Shown here: positions 1-8,321 of the stretch, piece after piece
Position numbering within the stretch: position 1 is the stretch's first letter
Layout: each line of letters begins with the position of its first letter
Assembly: GCF_016583825.1 (NCBI RefSeq)
Contig: NZ_NRRV01000054.1
Location: 1 to 37,515 of the forward strand
Length of the DNA stretch: 37,515 nucleotides
Reading direction: 5' to 3'
DNA from: Thiohalocapsa halophila
Lineage (GTDB): Bacteria; Pseudomonadota; Gammaproteobacteria; Chromatiales; Chromatiaceae
The notes under the pieces: model-generated
Databases searched by the model: none
Seen by the model: the letters and a program-made list of their open reading frames with translations, nothing else
Told to the model about the DNA's origin: nothing
Made by a program: the position numbers and the translations under genes

Positions 1-16
1 CCCAGCCCCCAGCCCC

Positions 17-667
17 CTAGAAAAAGACATTGACGCCGGTGACCAGCACGTTGCGGTTGGCCCAGTCGTCGCCGGCGCGGAAGCGGTTCCAGCGGTAGCC
101 CAGCTTGAGCTTGACGCCGTCCATGGGCCGCCAGGCGAGGCCGGCGCCGAGCCAGTTGGCCTCGAAGCGCCCGGCGTTGGTGCCGTAGAAGACCTCTTCT
201 TCCAGGTAGGGCTTGAGCTTGAGCGGCGTCAGCGCCCAGGGGGCCTCGATGGTGATCTCGTTGCGCAGGCGCACGTCGTCGTCGCGCCAGTCAAACCAGC
301 GCAGCTCCACCCGCAGGCGCTTGGTGACGCGGAAGCCGTTGAAGCGCTCGGCGAAGTAGCCCTCCAGCATGAGTCGGTCCTCGGGCTGCCAGTCGTCGGT
401 GAAGCGGAACCAGGCGCGGCGGTAGCCCAAGCGCAGACTGAAGCTCGGGCGCAGCTGGTAGCCGAGGGATGCCCCGGTGTAGGCGAGGAAGGTGTCGCCG
501 AAGTTGTTGCGGGACGCGCTGTTGGAGCGCGAGAGCAGGAACCAATCCCCCGCCAGCGGTGCCTTCAGCAGCAGGTTGTAGCTGCCGCCGGCGTCCTGCT
601 GCGCCGCCACCTGTGTCGATGCCACGGCGAGGATGACGAGCAGCAGCAGACGGCGCAGGCGGATCAT
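17..667 (-). CDS. DUF2490-like outer-membrane beta-barrel protein
   Basis: Protein of 216 aa starting at the ATG at 667. The longer open frame upstream is antisense to the next gene. Residues 1-22 form a signal peptide: Met-Ile-Arg-Leu-Arg-Arg, then a hydrophobic Leu/Val run, then VAAQQ. The rest shows alternating aromatic and charged residues typical of beta strands (LGYRRAWFRF, VELRWFDWRD, LKLGYRWNRF) and ends in aromatic Phe-Phe, as outer-membrane barrel proteins do. The pattern matches the DUF2490 family, whose function is not known. It is divergent from the DUF2256/DUF3253 gene. It could also be a general porin-like barrel; a surface location is well supported, the role is not. Confidence 0.8.
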   Translation of the reverse strand: MIRLRRLLLLVILAVASTQVAAQQDAGGSYNLLLKAPLAGDWFLLSRSNSASRNNFGDTFLAYTGASLGYQLRPSFSLRLGYRRAWFRFTDDWQPEDRLMLEGYFAERFNGFRVTKRLRVELRWFDWRDDDVRLRNEITIEAPWALTPLKLKPYLEEEVFYGTNAGRFEANWLGAGLAWRPMDGVKLKLGYRWNRFRAGDDWANRNVLVTGVNVFF

Positions 668-856
668 GGCGTCACTCGTGGCAGCGATCGGCGTTCTTGG
701 GTCAGGCCGTGGTGGGCCGAGGTGGTGATGCGAGCACGGCCGCGTCGCGGGGCGAGCGCTGTCGTCGTGGAAGGTGGCTGGCTCGAACCGAAAGACCTTG
801 CCTCGACAGCGGCGCCCCGCATTTACAAGCCAGCCCCAACAAAGGTCGAAGTCACC

Positions 857-1240
857 ATGCGCGTCGAACGCATCTGCACCGTGTGCGGCCGCAGCATCTC
901 CTGGCGGCGCAAATGGGCGCGGGACTGGGAGAGCGTCAAATACTGCTCCGACGCCTGTCGCAAACGCGGTGTCTCCCAGCGCGATCGCCACATCGAAGAG
1001 GTTATCCTGGGTTTGCTGGATACGCGCGCGGCCGATGCGAGCATCTGCCCCAGCGAGGCGGCCCGCAAGCTCGCCGACGGCGACGACTGGCGACAACAGA
1101 TGGAGCCCGTGCGCATGGCCGCAAGGCGCTTGCAACGCGCCGGGCGCATCGACATCACCCAGCAGGGGCGTCCGGTGGACCCCGACACCGCCAAGGGGCC
1201 GATTCGGCTTCGACTCCGGCCTGTGGGCGTGCAACTCTAG
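857..1240 (+). CDS. DUF2256/DUF3253 fusion protein with zinc-binding N-terminus
   Basis: Protein of 127 aa. Residues about 5-35 hold a CxxC...CxxxC-type cysteine set (ICTVCGR, then YCSDACRKR), typical of the short DUF2256 zinc-ribbon-like family. Residues about 45-125 match DUF3253, a winged-helix-like domain (VILGLLDTR, SICPSEAARKL, VRMAARRLQRAGRIDITQQG). The two are commonly fused in proteobacteria. The helical part suggests nucleic-acid binding, but no function is established. I chose the ATG at 857 because the family begins just before the first Cys pair; the open frame continues upstream to 722 without similarity. The ribosome-binding site is weak (AGGTCGAAG). Confidence 0.82.
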   Translation: MRVERICTVCGRSISWRRKWARDWESVKYCSDACRKRGVSQRDRHIEEVILGLLDTRAADASICPSEAARKLADGDDWRQQMEPVRMAARRLQRAGRIDITQQGRPVDPDTAKGPIRLRLRPVGVQL

Positions 1241-1295
1241 CCGCTGGCTGCCACGGCAGCGCGCGCCGCGTCAGCGAGCTTGGGTCTTGGCAGAC

Positions 1296-2570
1296 TCAAT
1301 GCGTTGTCGCTGCGCTTCGCCCCGCAAAGGTCCCTGCATAGATGTCCAGCAGCAGCTCGAACGTGCGCTCCCAGCCGTAGCCGGCGCTCACCACGTGCTC
1401 GCGGGCCGCGGCGCCCATGGCCTTGCGCTCGGCGGCGACGGCGCGGATGTTGGCGGCGAAGGCCTCGGCATCGCCCACGGGCCCGAGGCGCCCGGTGCCC
1501 GACACCACGCGCTCGCGCAGGGCGCCGGCGTCCACCCCCACCACCGGCAAGCCGGCCGCCTGCGCCTCCACCACGGCGAGGCCGAAGGTCTCGTGGGGGC
1601 CGGCGGTGACATAGATATCGGCGGAGGCCAGCGCGGTGGCGTGCCGGGCGCGGTCCGCTTCATAGCCCGGCAAGTGCAGGCGCGGTATCTGCTCGGCGCG
1701 GCGCGCGAGCTGGTCGTGCAGCGGGCCGTCGCCCAGCATCATGAGGTGGCAGCGGCTGGGCGGGCTGCCGGGCGGTCGTTTGGGGCTTGCGCAGTCGTCC
1801 GCGAGCACCAGTCGGGTGAAGGCGTCCGCCAGCAGCATGACGTCCTTCTCGTTGTCGAGGCGCCCGCAGTACATCAGCAGCAGATCGTGGTCGGTGATGC
1901 CGTGGCCACGGCGCCACTCCAGGCTGCGCCGAGCCGGCGAGAACATATCCAGGTCCACACCCAGCGGCACGATGCGGGTGCCCTCGACGCCGTATTCGCG
2001 GATGCGCGCCGCCTGCGCCTCGGTGGCGGCGAAGGTCAGGTCGCAGCGGCGGAAGATCTGCCCGAAGGTGGCCTCGGCGCCGCTCTCGATGGCGTCGCTC
2101 AGCCTGTGGCCCCAGCCGCTGAGGGTGTCGCTGATCTCCTCGACGCCTTCGCCCAGGAAGTGCCGCAGCGGCGCGCCGACATAGGCCTCGGCGACATCGG
2201 TGTGGAAATAGGCGGACACCAGGCAGGGGCGAGCCACCTCGTGGCACTCCTCGCGGTAGCGGAAGGCGGCCCAGGGCGAGACGAAGAAGCTGCCCAGCTC
2301 CACGATGTCCGGCGCGCTGCGCTCCAGGGCGTGGCGGATCTTCGCCGGCTGCCAGAAGAAGCGGTAGGGTCGACAGCCCGGGATCACCGGGCTCTGGAGC
2401 TCGATCTTCGTGAGCGGCCCGTCGCGGCTCACCCGGTCGCGCTCGCCGGGCACGATGAGCACGTGCTCGTGGTCGGTGGCCTCCGCGATGTAGCGGCGCT
2501 TGTGGTCGATGTAGGTGCGGATGCCGCCGCTGGTTTCGGTGTAGGCCAGGGTCAGGTCGCAGAAGCGCAT
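1296..2570 (-). CDS. GT4 family glycosyltransferase
   Basis: Protein of 424 aa with the GT-B fold of family 4. The N-terminal part has a glycine-rich SGGIRTYI motif, the nucleotide-binding domain begins after TRIVPLGVDLDMF, and the EX7E signature is HETFGLAVVEAQAAGLPVVG near residue 315. Such retaining enzymes move a sugar from an NDP-sugar to an acceptor in the cytoplasm; the sugar and acceptor cannot be read from sequence. It overlaps the upstream GH63-type gene by 19 nt, so the two are probably translated together. A glycosylglycerate or other osmolyte/glycan acceptor is plausible by context only. The stop lies at 1296 in a 55-bp gap before the convergent DUF3253 gene. Confidence 0.85.
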   Translation of the reverse strand: MRFCDLTLAYTETSGGIRTYIDHKRRYIAEATDHEHVLIVPGERDRVSRDGPLTKIELQSPVIPGCRPYRFFWQPAKIRHALERSAPDIVELGSFFVSPWAAFRYREECHEVARPCLVSAYFHTDVAEAYVGAPLRHFLGEGVEEISDTLSGWGHRLSDAIESGAEATFGQIFRRCDLTFAATEAQAARIREYGVEGTRIVPLGVDLDMFSPARRSLEWRRGHGITDHDLLLMYCGRLDNEKDVMLLADAFTRLVLADDCASPKRPPGSPPSRCHLMMLGDGPLHDQLARRAEQIPRLHLPGYEADRARHATALASADIYVTAGPHETFGLAVVEAQAAGLPVVGVDAGALRERVVSGTGRLGPVGDAEAFAANIRAVAAERKAMGAAAREHVVSAGYGWERTFELLLDIYAGTFAGRSAATTH

Positions 2571-4249
2571 GGCGTGTTGCCTTCGGTAGCGCCGTGGAGG
2601 ACGGCGTGGAGATCGATGGTTGCGCCATAGCCGGCGCTGAAGTCCGCACTCCGGCCGGCTTGGCTGACGCTGCCGGTGACGCCCTCGGCCGCGCTGGTCA
2701 GGCGGAGCAGCAGGTCCTGCTGCGGCAGCCGCAGCGCCAGCCCGAGCCCTTGCGCGGCCTGCGGCAGGCGCGGGCAAAGGCGCAGGCGCTCGCCGCGCAG
2801 ATCCAGCCCCAGCAGCACCTCTAATAGCAGATTGTTGGCCAGACCGGTCCAGCCAACGAAGTCGGTCTGCGGGCCGGTGCCCAGCGTGAGCGCCTTCCAG
2901 CGGTTGCCGCGCTTGCGGTGCAGATGGCGGGTGTGGTGCTGGTCCGGGTCGTAGAACTCGTAGATGCGCCGCTCGGCGGCGAACACCCGGTAGACGCCCA
3001 CACACAGGCGCCAGGCCAGCTCGGCGGCCTCGCGCTGGTAGCCGTAGCGCCGCAGCCCCAGAATGACCCCGTAGGCGGTGTTCAGCCAGACCGGGCCGCG
3101 CCACATGTCGCGCTCGAACTGCGGCTCGTCGCGCGCCACCGAGGGCAGCGGCATGGCGGTGCCAAAACTCTCGGCGGCCATGATGCGCGCCACTAGCCGC
3201 TCGGCCCGCGCCGCGTCCGGCACCCCGGCCCAGAGCGGCAGCAGGGACGCGATGGTCGCCACGCGCACCGGGCTACCGGCGCCGTCGCGGTCGTAGTAGA
3301 GGCCGTCGCGCTCGTCCCACAGCAGGCTGTCGATGCGCCGGCGGAGTGCCTCGGCTTCAGCGGCGCGGCGGGCGGCATCCGTCTCCCGGCCGATGCGGGC
3401 CGCCAGCGCCGCCAGGGCGTCCAGCTGCAGCACGACATAGCTGCTGAAGTCGACGGCGGCGATGGCAGCGGTGCGTCGCAGTGCGCTCTCGTCCGTATTG
3501 CTGAAGCGCGGGGCGTTCTCGACGCCGGACTCGTAGGGGTGCGCCCAGGCGTAGAGGCCGCTGTCGAGCCGGCGGTGGCGGCTCAGCCAGTCCTGATAGG
3601 CGTCCAATGCGTCGAAGTCGCGCTCGGCGAGCGCCTGCGCCTTGGGCGCTGCGAGCTGCTCGGCGAGTCGCGCCAGGGACCAGGCGATGAGCGGCGGCTG
3701 GGTGTAAGGGGACTCGTGGAACTCCGTCACCACGTGCTGCAGGCGGTCGCCGTCGCGGAGCTCCACCACGGCATTGAGCACGTCCGCCGCCGCCGTCGGG
3801 TCCCACCAGCGCCAGACTTGGGCGATGAAGGCGGAATCCCACAGATAGACGCCGCGGAAGGCCGGGCCTGGGATGGCATGGCGGGTCGACGACAGCAAGT
3901 CTGCCCGCTGCAGGTTGGCGAAGAGCAGGGCATAGATTTCGGCGAAGCCCGCGGTGACGGCGCCGGCGTCCGGATGATGGGAGGCCTCCAGGTGCGGCGG
4001 TGCCAGGGCGATGCCCTTGGCGCGCAGCATGGCCGCCGGCAGCTCAATGGGCAGGGCGCCGGCGCGCCCGGCAGCGATGCGCGACCATATCAACAGATGC
4101 CAGAGGTAGCTCAGGCCCCGGTGCCAGCGGCCCATGACCTGTGGTCGGCGAATGCGCGTTGCGGCATGGCGCAGCCGCCCGAGCGCCCGCCGCAGCCGCG
4201 GCAGCGGCCGCTCGGCTGGCTGGGGCGGCGGGTCAGAGCGCTGCATCAT
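2552..4249 (-). CDS. GH63/MGH1-like glycoside hydrolase
   Basis: Protein of 565 aa with (alpha/alpha)6-barrel signatures of GH63 and mannosylglycerate-hydrolase-like enzymes. Seen are YLWDSAF (Asp138), HPYESGVENAPRF (Glu240 to Glu244), RDMWRGPVWLN (Asp381) and FVGWTGLANNLL near the end. Relatives cleave glucosylglycerate, mannosylglycerate or short alpha-glucosides. The usual ESGxDN motif reads ESGVEN here, so Glu replaces the expected Asp. No signal peptide is visible, so it is probably cytoplasmic. The start is one of two adjacent ATGs (4249 or 4246). Its 3' end overlaps the GT4 gene by 19 nt, indicating a two-gene operon that may make and break the same glycoside. Substrate unknown. Confidence 0.8.
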   Translation of the reverse strand: MMQRSDPPPQPAERPLPRLRRALGRLRHAATRIRRPQVMGRWHRGLSYLWHLLIWSRIAAGRAGALPIELPAAMLRAKGIALAPPHLEASHHPDAGAVTAGFAEIYALLFANLQRADLLSSTRHAIPGPAFRGVYLWDSAFIAQVWRWWDPTAAADVLNAVVELRDGDRLQHVVTEFHESPYTQPPLIAWSLARLAEQLAAPKAQALAERDFDALDAYQDWLSRHRRLDSGLYAWAHPYESGVENAPRFSNTDESALRRTAAIAAVDFSSYVVLQLDALAALAARIGRETDAARRAAEAEALRRRIDSLLWDERDGLYYDRDGAGSPVRVATIASLLPLWAGVPDAARAERLVARIMAAESFGTAMPLPSVARDEPQFERDMWRGPVWLNTAYGVILGLRRYGYQREAAELAWRLCVGVYRVFAAERRIYEFYDPDQHHTRHLHRKRGNRWKALTLGTGPQTDFVGWTGLANNLLLEVLLGLDLRGERLRLCPRLPQAAQGLGLALRLPQQDLLLRLTSAAEGVTGSVSQAGRSADFSAGYGATIDLHAVLHGATEGNTPCASAT

Positions 4250-4333
4250 GCGGCCTCTTGGCGCGGGTGTTTTCGGCCTCGACGCACCGCGGGCGGCTTG
4301 GCTCTCGGCTGTACGGTCCCACCTCCCCAACCC

Positions 4334-5110
4334 ATGGAGTGCAACTCGCTCGCAGTACAACCCGCAGGCCAGCAGTCGCTGGCGCCACCGCCAGGACGGG
4401 CCGTCGGGCAGGCGCAGCCCCGCGGTGAGCGTTCCCACTCCAGCCGGCTCTGGGTCTGCGCGGGCTGGCGTGCTGCGCTGCCGGCGGCGCTGTGGGCCTG
4501 CTCCACACTGCCGGCGCTGGCCGTTGCGGACGCGGCTGCTGCGGCAGCGGCGCCGGGTCTGTCCTTGGCGGAGCTCCCGGACTGGCTGCGGAGCATCCCG
4601 CCCTGGGCCTTCGTGCTTGGCTTCGTGGTGCTGCCGGCATTGGGGTTCCCGATCTCGTTGTTCTACCTGACCGTCGGCGCCGTGTTCACGGACCCGGCCC
4701 TTGCCCTGGCGGTGGCACTGGCCTGCATGACTGCGAACATGGCCATCTCGTTCGCCGTCGCGCGGCTGCTCTCCGGGCCCATCCACGGCTTGCTGCACCG
4801 GCGCGGCTACCCGCTGCCGCAGCTGACCGCCAGCACCGAGTGGCGGACCATCGTCCTGCTGCGGGCCTCGCCGCTGCCCTGGCTGATGCAGAGCTGGCTG
4901 CTGGCGCTGGGCGGCGCCCGCTTCCTGCCCTACATGCTCGTCGGCGCGCCGGTCCAGTCGCTGGTGGGTGCCGGTATGGTGCTGGTGGGCGAGTCTCTGT
5001 TCCAGGGTAATGCCGTCTGGCTGATGATGGGCGTCACGGCTTTTCTGCTCGGGCAAGCTGCGCTGACCGCCGTGAGGCGCCGCCTGCGCAGGCGCGGCAG
5101 CGCCTACTGA
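4334..5110 (+). CDS. VTT/DedA-type (TVP38-like) membrane protein
   Basis: Protein of up to 258 aa. The core (about residues 85-245) has the VTT/SNARE-associated domain pattern: hydrophobic helices around FVLPALGFPISLFYLTVGAV, then ASPLPWLMQSWLLALGGARF and a long final helix, ending in an Arg-rich cytoplasmic tail. Family members act in the inner membrane, some as lipid scramblases. The first 40 residues look non-conserved, and a hydrophobic segment near WRAALPAALWACSTLPALAV may be a signal anchor. The start at 4334 is therefore uncertain and could lie further in at a non-ATG codon. The gene diverges from the GH63 gene with only 84 bp between the starts. Confidence 0.7.
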   Translation: MECNSLAVQPAGQQSLAPPPGRAVGQAQPRGERSHSSRLWVCAGWRAALPAALWACSTLPALAVADAAAAAAAPGLSLAELPDWLRSIPPWAFVLGFVVLPALGFPISLFYLTVGAVFTDPALALAVALACMTANMAISFAVARLLSGPIHGLLHRRGYPLPQLTASTEWRTIVLLRASPLPWLMQSWLLALGGARFLPYMLVGAPVQSLVGAGMVLVGESLFQGNAVWLMMGVTAFLLGQAALTAVRRRLRRRGSAY

Positions 5111-5488
5111 AGTCTGGCGAGCGCCGAGTCTCGGGGTTGTCCGAGCGGCGCGCCCCGGCGCTCGCGCGGCGAGCGCCCCCTCGCACGCAAGCGGCCTTGG
5201 TCTTGCCGGGTCTGGCGCGACCGTCGCAATGTCAGGCTGACGCAGCCGTCGACGGCCGTTCTATCCCGCACTGTTAACAGCAAGCAGCGTACCGCAGGCA
5301 GGCGCACGGCGGGCGGTTGTGCGGGCTTGGCAAGTGGGGCATCTGCCCCGCCCCACTGGTGTAAATGCCCCGGCGGCAGCGGCGATGATCCCGGCGGCGG
5401 CCTGAGCGCGGTCGGCGCGAGCCCCGGGCACATGGTCTGCGTAGCCGACTCGTCTGAAGATCGATCTTGATCCCCAGAGAGCCATCGC
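5111..5488. other. Intergenic region without a gene
   Basis: 378 bp between the VTT gene and the CaCA gene. A 9-bp GC-rich inverted repeat (5117-5125 with 5157-5165, GCGAGCGCC/GGCGCTCGC) lies just after the VTT stop and could be a transcript-end structure, but no T-tract follows. Open frames across the region are antisense shadows. Nothing else is recognised apart from a GAGAG ribosome-binding site before 5489. Confidence 0.5.
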
Positions 5489-6520
5489 ATGCAACCGGAG
5501 CAACTCTCACTGCCGCTGACGCTGGCCCTCTTCATCGGCGGTGCGCTGGTCATCGCCGTGGTTGGCTCGCGCCTGACGCGGCTGGCGGATCGGCTCGCTG
5601 ACCTCACCGGTCTGGGCGAAGCCGTGTTCGGCGCGGCGCTGCTGGGGGCCATGACCTCATTGCCCGGCGCGGTGGCCTCCATCACCACCGCCGCCGCGGG
5701 CCGGGCCGATCTCGCGGTGGGCAACGCCGTCGGCGGCATCGCCGCGCAGACCGCCTTTCTGGTGCTGGCGGACCTGGCGTACCGGAAAGTGAACCTAGAG
5801 CATGCGGCGGCGTCGGTGACCAACATGATCAACGGCGCCCTGTTGGTGGCGCTGCTGTCGCTGGCCCTGCTGGCGGCGACCGGGCCGGAGTTGGCCATCT
5901 GGGGGGTGCATCCGGCGTCCGTGATGGTGCTCGCGGTCTACGTATTCGGGCTCAGGCTCGCGTCGCGCACGCGCGACGCCCCCGGGTGGCGGCCGGTGAA
6001 AACGCGCGAAACACGCGAAGACCGTCCAGAGGAGGCCGACACCGGCGGCATCTCGCGCTGGCGCACCTGGGTCGGCTTCGTCATCAGCGCGGCCGTGGTG
6101 GGCGGCGCCGGCTGGGTGGTTGGGATCTCCGGCATCGCCCTGGTGCGCCACACCGGGCTGTCGGAGACGCTGGTGGGCACTCTGTTCACCGCGGTGGCGA
6201 CCTCGCTGCCGGAGCTGGTGACGGCGCTCGCCGCCGTGCGCCAAGGCGCGCTCACCCTGGCCGTGGGCGGGATTATCGGCGGCAACACCTTCGACGTGCT
6301 CTTTCTGGTGTTCTCCGATGTGGCCTATCGCGAGGGCTCCATCTATCACGCCATCGGCGAGCAGCCGCTGTTCGTCATCGCACTGACCATCCTGCTCACG
6401 GCCTTCCTACTCATGGGTTTGATCCGCCGCGAGCGCAAAGGACTGGCGAACATCGGCTTCGAGAGCGTCTCGGTGCTGGTGCTCTATCTGTTGGGATTGT
6501 GGGCGCTGGTGACCTGGTGA
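5489..6520 (+). CDS. CaCA-family cation antiporter, degenerate alpha-1 repeat
   Basis: Protein of 343 aa with about ten transmembrane helices and two inverted halves separated by a charged loop (residues about 160-190). The second half has an intact CaCA alpha-2 motif: ATSLPELVTAL with Glu242, then GGNTFDVL with Asn266 and Asp269. The first half keeps the shape (GAMTSLPGAVASI, then GNAVGGIAAQT) but has Gly60 where the ion-binding Glu is expected, and no Asn in the second segment. In NCX-type exchangers both halves supply ligands for Ca2+/Na+, so ion specificity here may differ. A GAGAG sequence precedes the ATG. The gene is probably monocistronic. Confidence 0.85.
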   Translation: MQPEQLSLPLTLALFIGGALVIAVVGSRLTRLADRLADLTGLGEAVFGAALLGAMTSLPGAVASITTAAAGRADLAVGNAVGGIAAQTAFLVLADLAYRKVNLEHAAASVTNMINGALLVALLSLALLAATGPELAIWGVHPASVMVLAVYVFGLRLASRTRDAPGWRPVKTRETREDRPEEADTGGISRWRTWVGFVISAAVVGGAGWVVGISGIALVRHTGLSETLVGTLFTAVATSLPELVTALAAVRQGALTLAVGGIIGGNTFDVLFLVFSDVAYREGSIYHAIGEQPLFVIALTILLTAFLLMGLIRRERKGLANIGFESVSVLVLYLLGLWALVTW

Positions 6521-6714
6521 GGGCTGGCCCCCGCGCCTTGGGCCTGCACCGACGAAGCCGTGAGCGTGGCTTCGGTATTGGCGCCCCGGAGAGCATGAAG
6601 GGGCTCAGCAGGTTAGGCGAGCTTGTGCCGACACCCGCCGCGCCTGCACAGCACTGATCGCCAGCCGTCCAGGCGCTGGCGCGGTTCCTGCACACCATAT
6701 TCAGGGGCCATCGA

Positions 6715-6794
6715 CCAGGCCGGCACCCCAGGCCCAGCACGCCAGGCCAGCACGCCAGGCCCAGCACCCCAGGGCGGCACCCAGGCCCAGCACC
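6715..6794. repeat. Six-copy tandem repeat upstream of the PRC-barrel gene
   Basis: Six imperfect units of 12-14 bp begin at 6715, 6728, 6742, 6755, 6769 and 6781; the consensus is CCAGGCCCAGCACC. The array ends 23 bp before the start of the PRC-barrel gene and occupies its leader or promoter. It sits inside the 297-bp gap after the CaCA gene, in which I see no other feature. Confidence 0.8.
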
Positions 6795-6817
6795 CAATCA
6801 ATGAACCGGAGGTGATC

Positions 6818-7621
6818 ATGCTGAGAAGTCTCGCCGAGCCCGAGGGCTATCGGCTGCACGCCACAGACGACGAGATCGGGCGCTGCCGCGATTTCCTCAT
6901 CGACGACCAACAGTGGGCGGTGCGTTACATGGTCGCGGACACCCGCACCTGGCTGCCGGGCCGAAAGGTCCTGGTGTCGCCGGCGCAGCTCGGCACGCCG
7001 GATTGGGCAGCCCAGCGCTTGCCCGTGGCCATGACGCGCGAGCAGCTAGAGCAGAGTCCGCCCCTGGACGAGGACGCGCCGGTCTCGCGTCGCTACGAGC
7101 AGGCGTTCAACACCGCGCACGGGCTGCCCGCCTATTGGCTCGGCAGCGGGCTCTGGGGCGACTATCCGGCGCCCTCCACCATGATGGCGCCGCAGGAGAT
7201 GTACATCGAGCCGGCCCCTACCGTGCCCGAAGAGCCGGATACCGCCGAGCCGGTGGACCCCGCCGTCGACGACCGGGTGCATCTGCGCTCCCTGCGCGAG
7301 ATCACGGGCTATGATGTGCGTGCCGGGGGCGACGGCGAAGCTGCGAAAGTCGGCCGACTCAAGGACGTGATCGTGGACGACGAGCGTTGGGCGGTGCGCT
7401 ATCTGGTGGTGGACACCTCGCGCCTGCCGTTCTCCAAGCAGGTGCTGCTGCCCGTGGAGCTGGTGACGGACGTCGACTGGGCGAGCCGCAGTGTGCGCAC
7501 CGAGGCCACGGAGGCACAGGTGGAGGAGGCGCCCGCATTCGACCCCGCCGAGCCCGTGAATGCACGTATGGAAGCGGTCCTCTACGACTACTACGGGCGC
7601 GCCCACGCCCGGGTCGGGTAG
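6818..7621 (+). CDS. Tandem PRC-barrel domain protein
   Basis: Protein of 267 aa with two PRC-barrel units, residues about 1-80 and 145-235. Each carries the pattern GRCRDFLIDDQQWAVRYMV or GRLKDVIVDDERWAVRYLVV, followed by KVLVSPAQL or KQVLLPVELV. The linker (about 85-145) is Pro/Glu-rich. PRC-barrels occur in the photosynthetic reaction centre H subunit, in RimM, and in many stress-related soluble proteins; this double form is usually uncharacterised. There is no signal peptide. A near-perfect Shine-Dalgarno (GGAGGTGATC) directly precedes the ATG, suggesting strong translation. It is convergent with the SpoIIAA-like gene. Confidence 0.88.
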   Translation: MLRSLAEPEGYRLHATDDEIGRCRDFLIDDQQWAVRYMVADTRTWLPGRKVLVSPAQLGTPDWAAQRLPVAMTREQLEQSPPLDEDAPVSRRYEQAFNTAHGLPAYWLGSGLWGDYPAPSTMMAPQEMYIEPAPTVPEEPDTAEPVDPAVDDRVHLRSLREITGYDVRAGGDGEAAKVGRLKDVIVDDERWAVRYLVVDTSRLPFSKQVLLPVELVTDVDWASRSVRTEATEAQVEEAPAFDPAEPVNARMEAVLYDYYGRAHARVG

Positions 7622-7637
7622 GCGTGGGCGCTTAGGT

Positions 7638-7666
7638 GGCGCGGGACCGGGGAGGGTCCGCGCGCC
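7638..7666. terminator. Possible bidirectional terminator hairpin
   Basis: An imperfect GC-rich inverted repeat (arms GGCGCGGGACC and GGTCCGCGCGCC around a purine loop) lies in the 79-bp gap between two convergent genes. There is no T-tract, so it could be only a transcript-end stabilising structure. Confidence 0.3.
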
Positions 7667-7700
7667 ATGCGCGCGGTCACGCCGATACGCCCGCGGGCGC

Positions 7701-8069
7701 TCAGACGGCCTGCTCCAGCCAGGTCCGTGCCGCGGACTCTTCAGCGCGCTTGAAGGACTTGAGCTCCGCTTTGAACATTGGGCTCATCATGCTGACGTAG
7801 GCGCTGATCCAGCCCTGGTCTGCCACCACGGCGACATGGGTGATGTCGCTCAGGTGCTCGAAGCTGAACTTGATGTCTTCCCAGAGTCGGTTCCAGGGCA
7901 CCGGCGGCATGTCCAGGGATTCGACAATTTGCAGCAGGCGGATGCGCCCGTGCTGCTCGATAGCGCCGTTGAGGGCGGCGAGGGCGTCGTCGAACTCCTG
8001 TGCGGTCACGGAGCCGGCGATCTCCAGCTCGACGATATTGCTGTCCGGTTGCGGGCGGACGCTGATCAT
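7701..8069 (-). CDS. SpoIIAA-like (STAS-fold) protein
   Basis: Protein of 122 aa matching the SpoIIAA-like family: an early VELEIAGSVTAQEFDDAL segment, the central HGRIRLLQIVESL strand, the WEDIKFSFEHLSDITHVAVVAD core and the final FKRAEESAARTWLEQ. These small cytoplasmic proteins share the STAS/lipid-binding fold and are often stress-linked; the exact role is unknown. A GGAGGA Shine-Dalgarno stands 7 nt before the ATG at 8069. Length is normal for the family. The gene stands alone, convergent with the PRC-barrel gene. Confidence 0.85.
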   Translation of the reverse strand: MISVRPQPDSNIVELEIAGSVTAQEFDDALAALNGAIEQHGRIRLLQIVESLDMPPVPWNRLWEDIKFSFEHLSDITHVAVVADQGWISAYVSMMSPMFKAELKSFKRAEESAARTWLEQAV

Positions 8070-8321
8070 GGCGTGTCCTCCGTTGGCTTGGCTTGCGGGT
8101 TGCGAGACGGGCGGCGGCGATGTTGATGAGGCGCAGCCCGCCGCACCCCTTCCAGTCTAGCCCTTGCAGGCTGCGTGCCGGTTGCTGCGTCGGGGCAGGC
8201 GCGCGGGCTTCGACCTCGGCCGCCGGGCTTGCTGCTGCAACGCGCCAGCACGGCCCTGAAGGTGCCCCTTATACTGCCCGGGTTCACCGCAATGCCGCAT
8301 GAGTGACCGGGAGGGCGACGA

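Noticed and set aside
774..2630. 618-aa plus-strand open frame
   Set aside because: It is antisense to the GT4 gene, shows only Ala/Gly/Arg-rich shadow composition, and arises from the high GC content.
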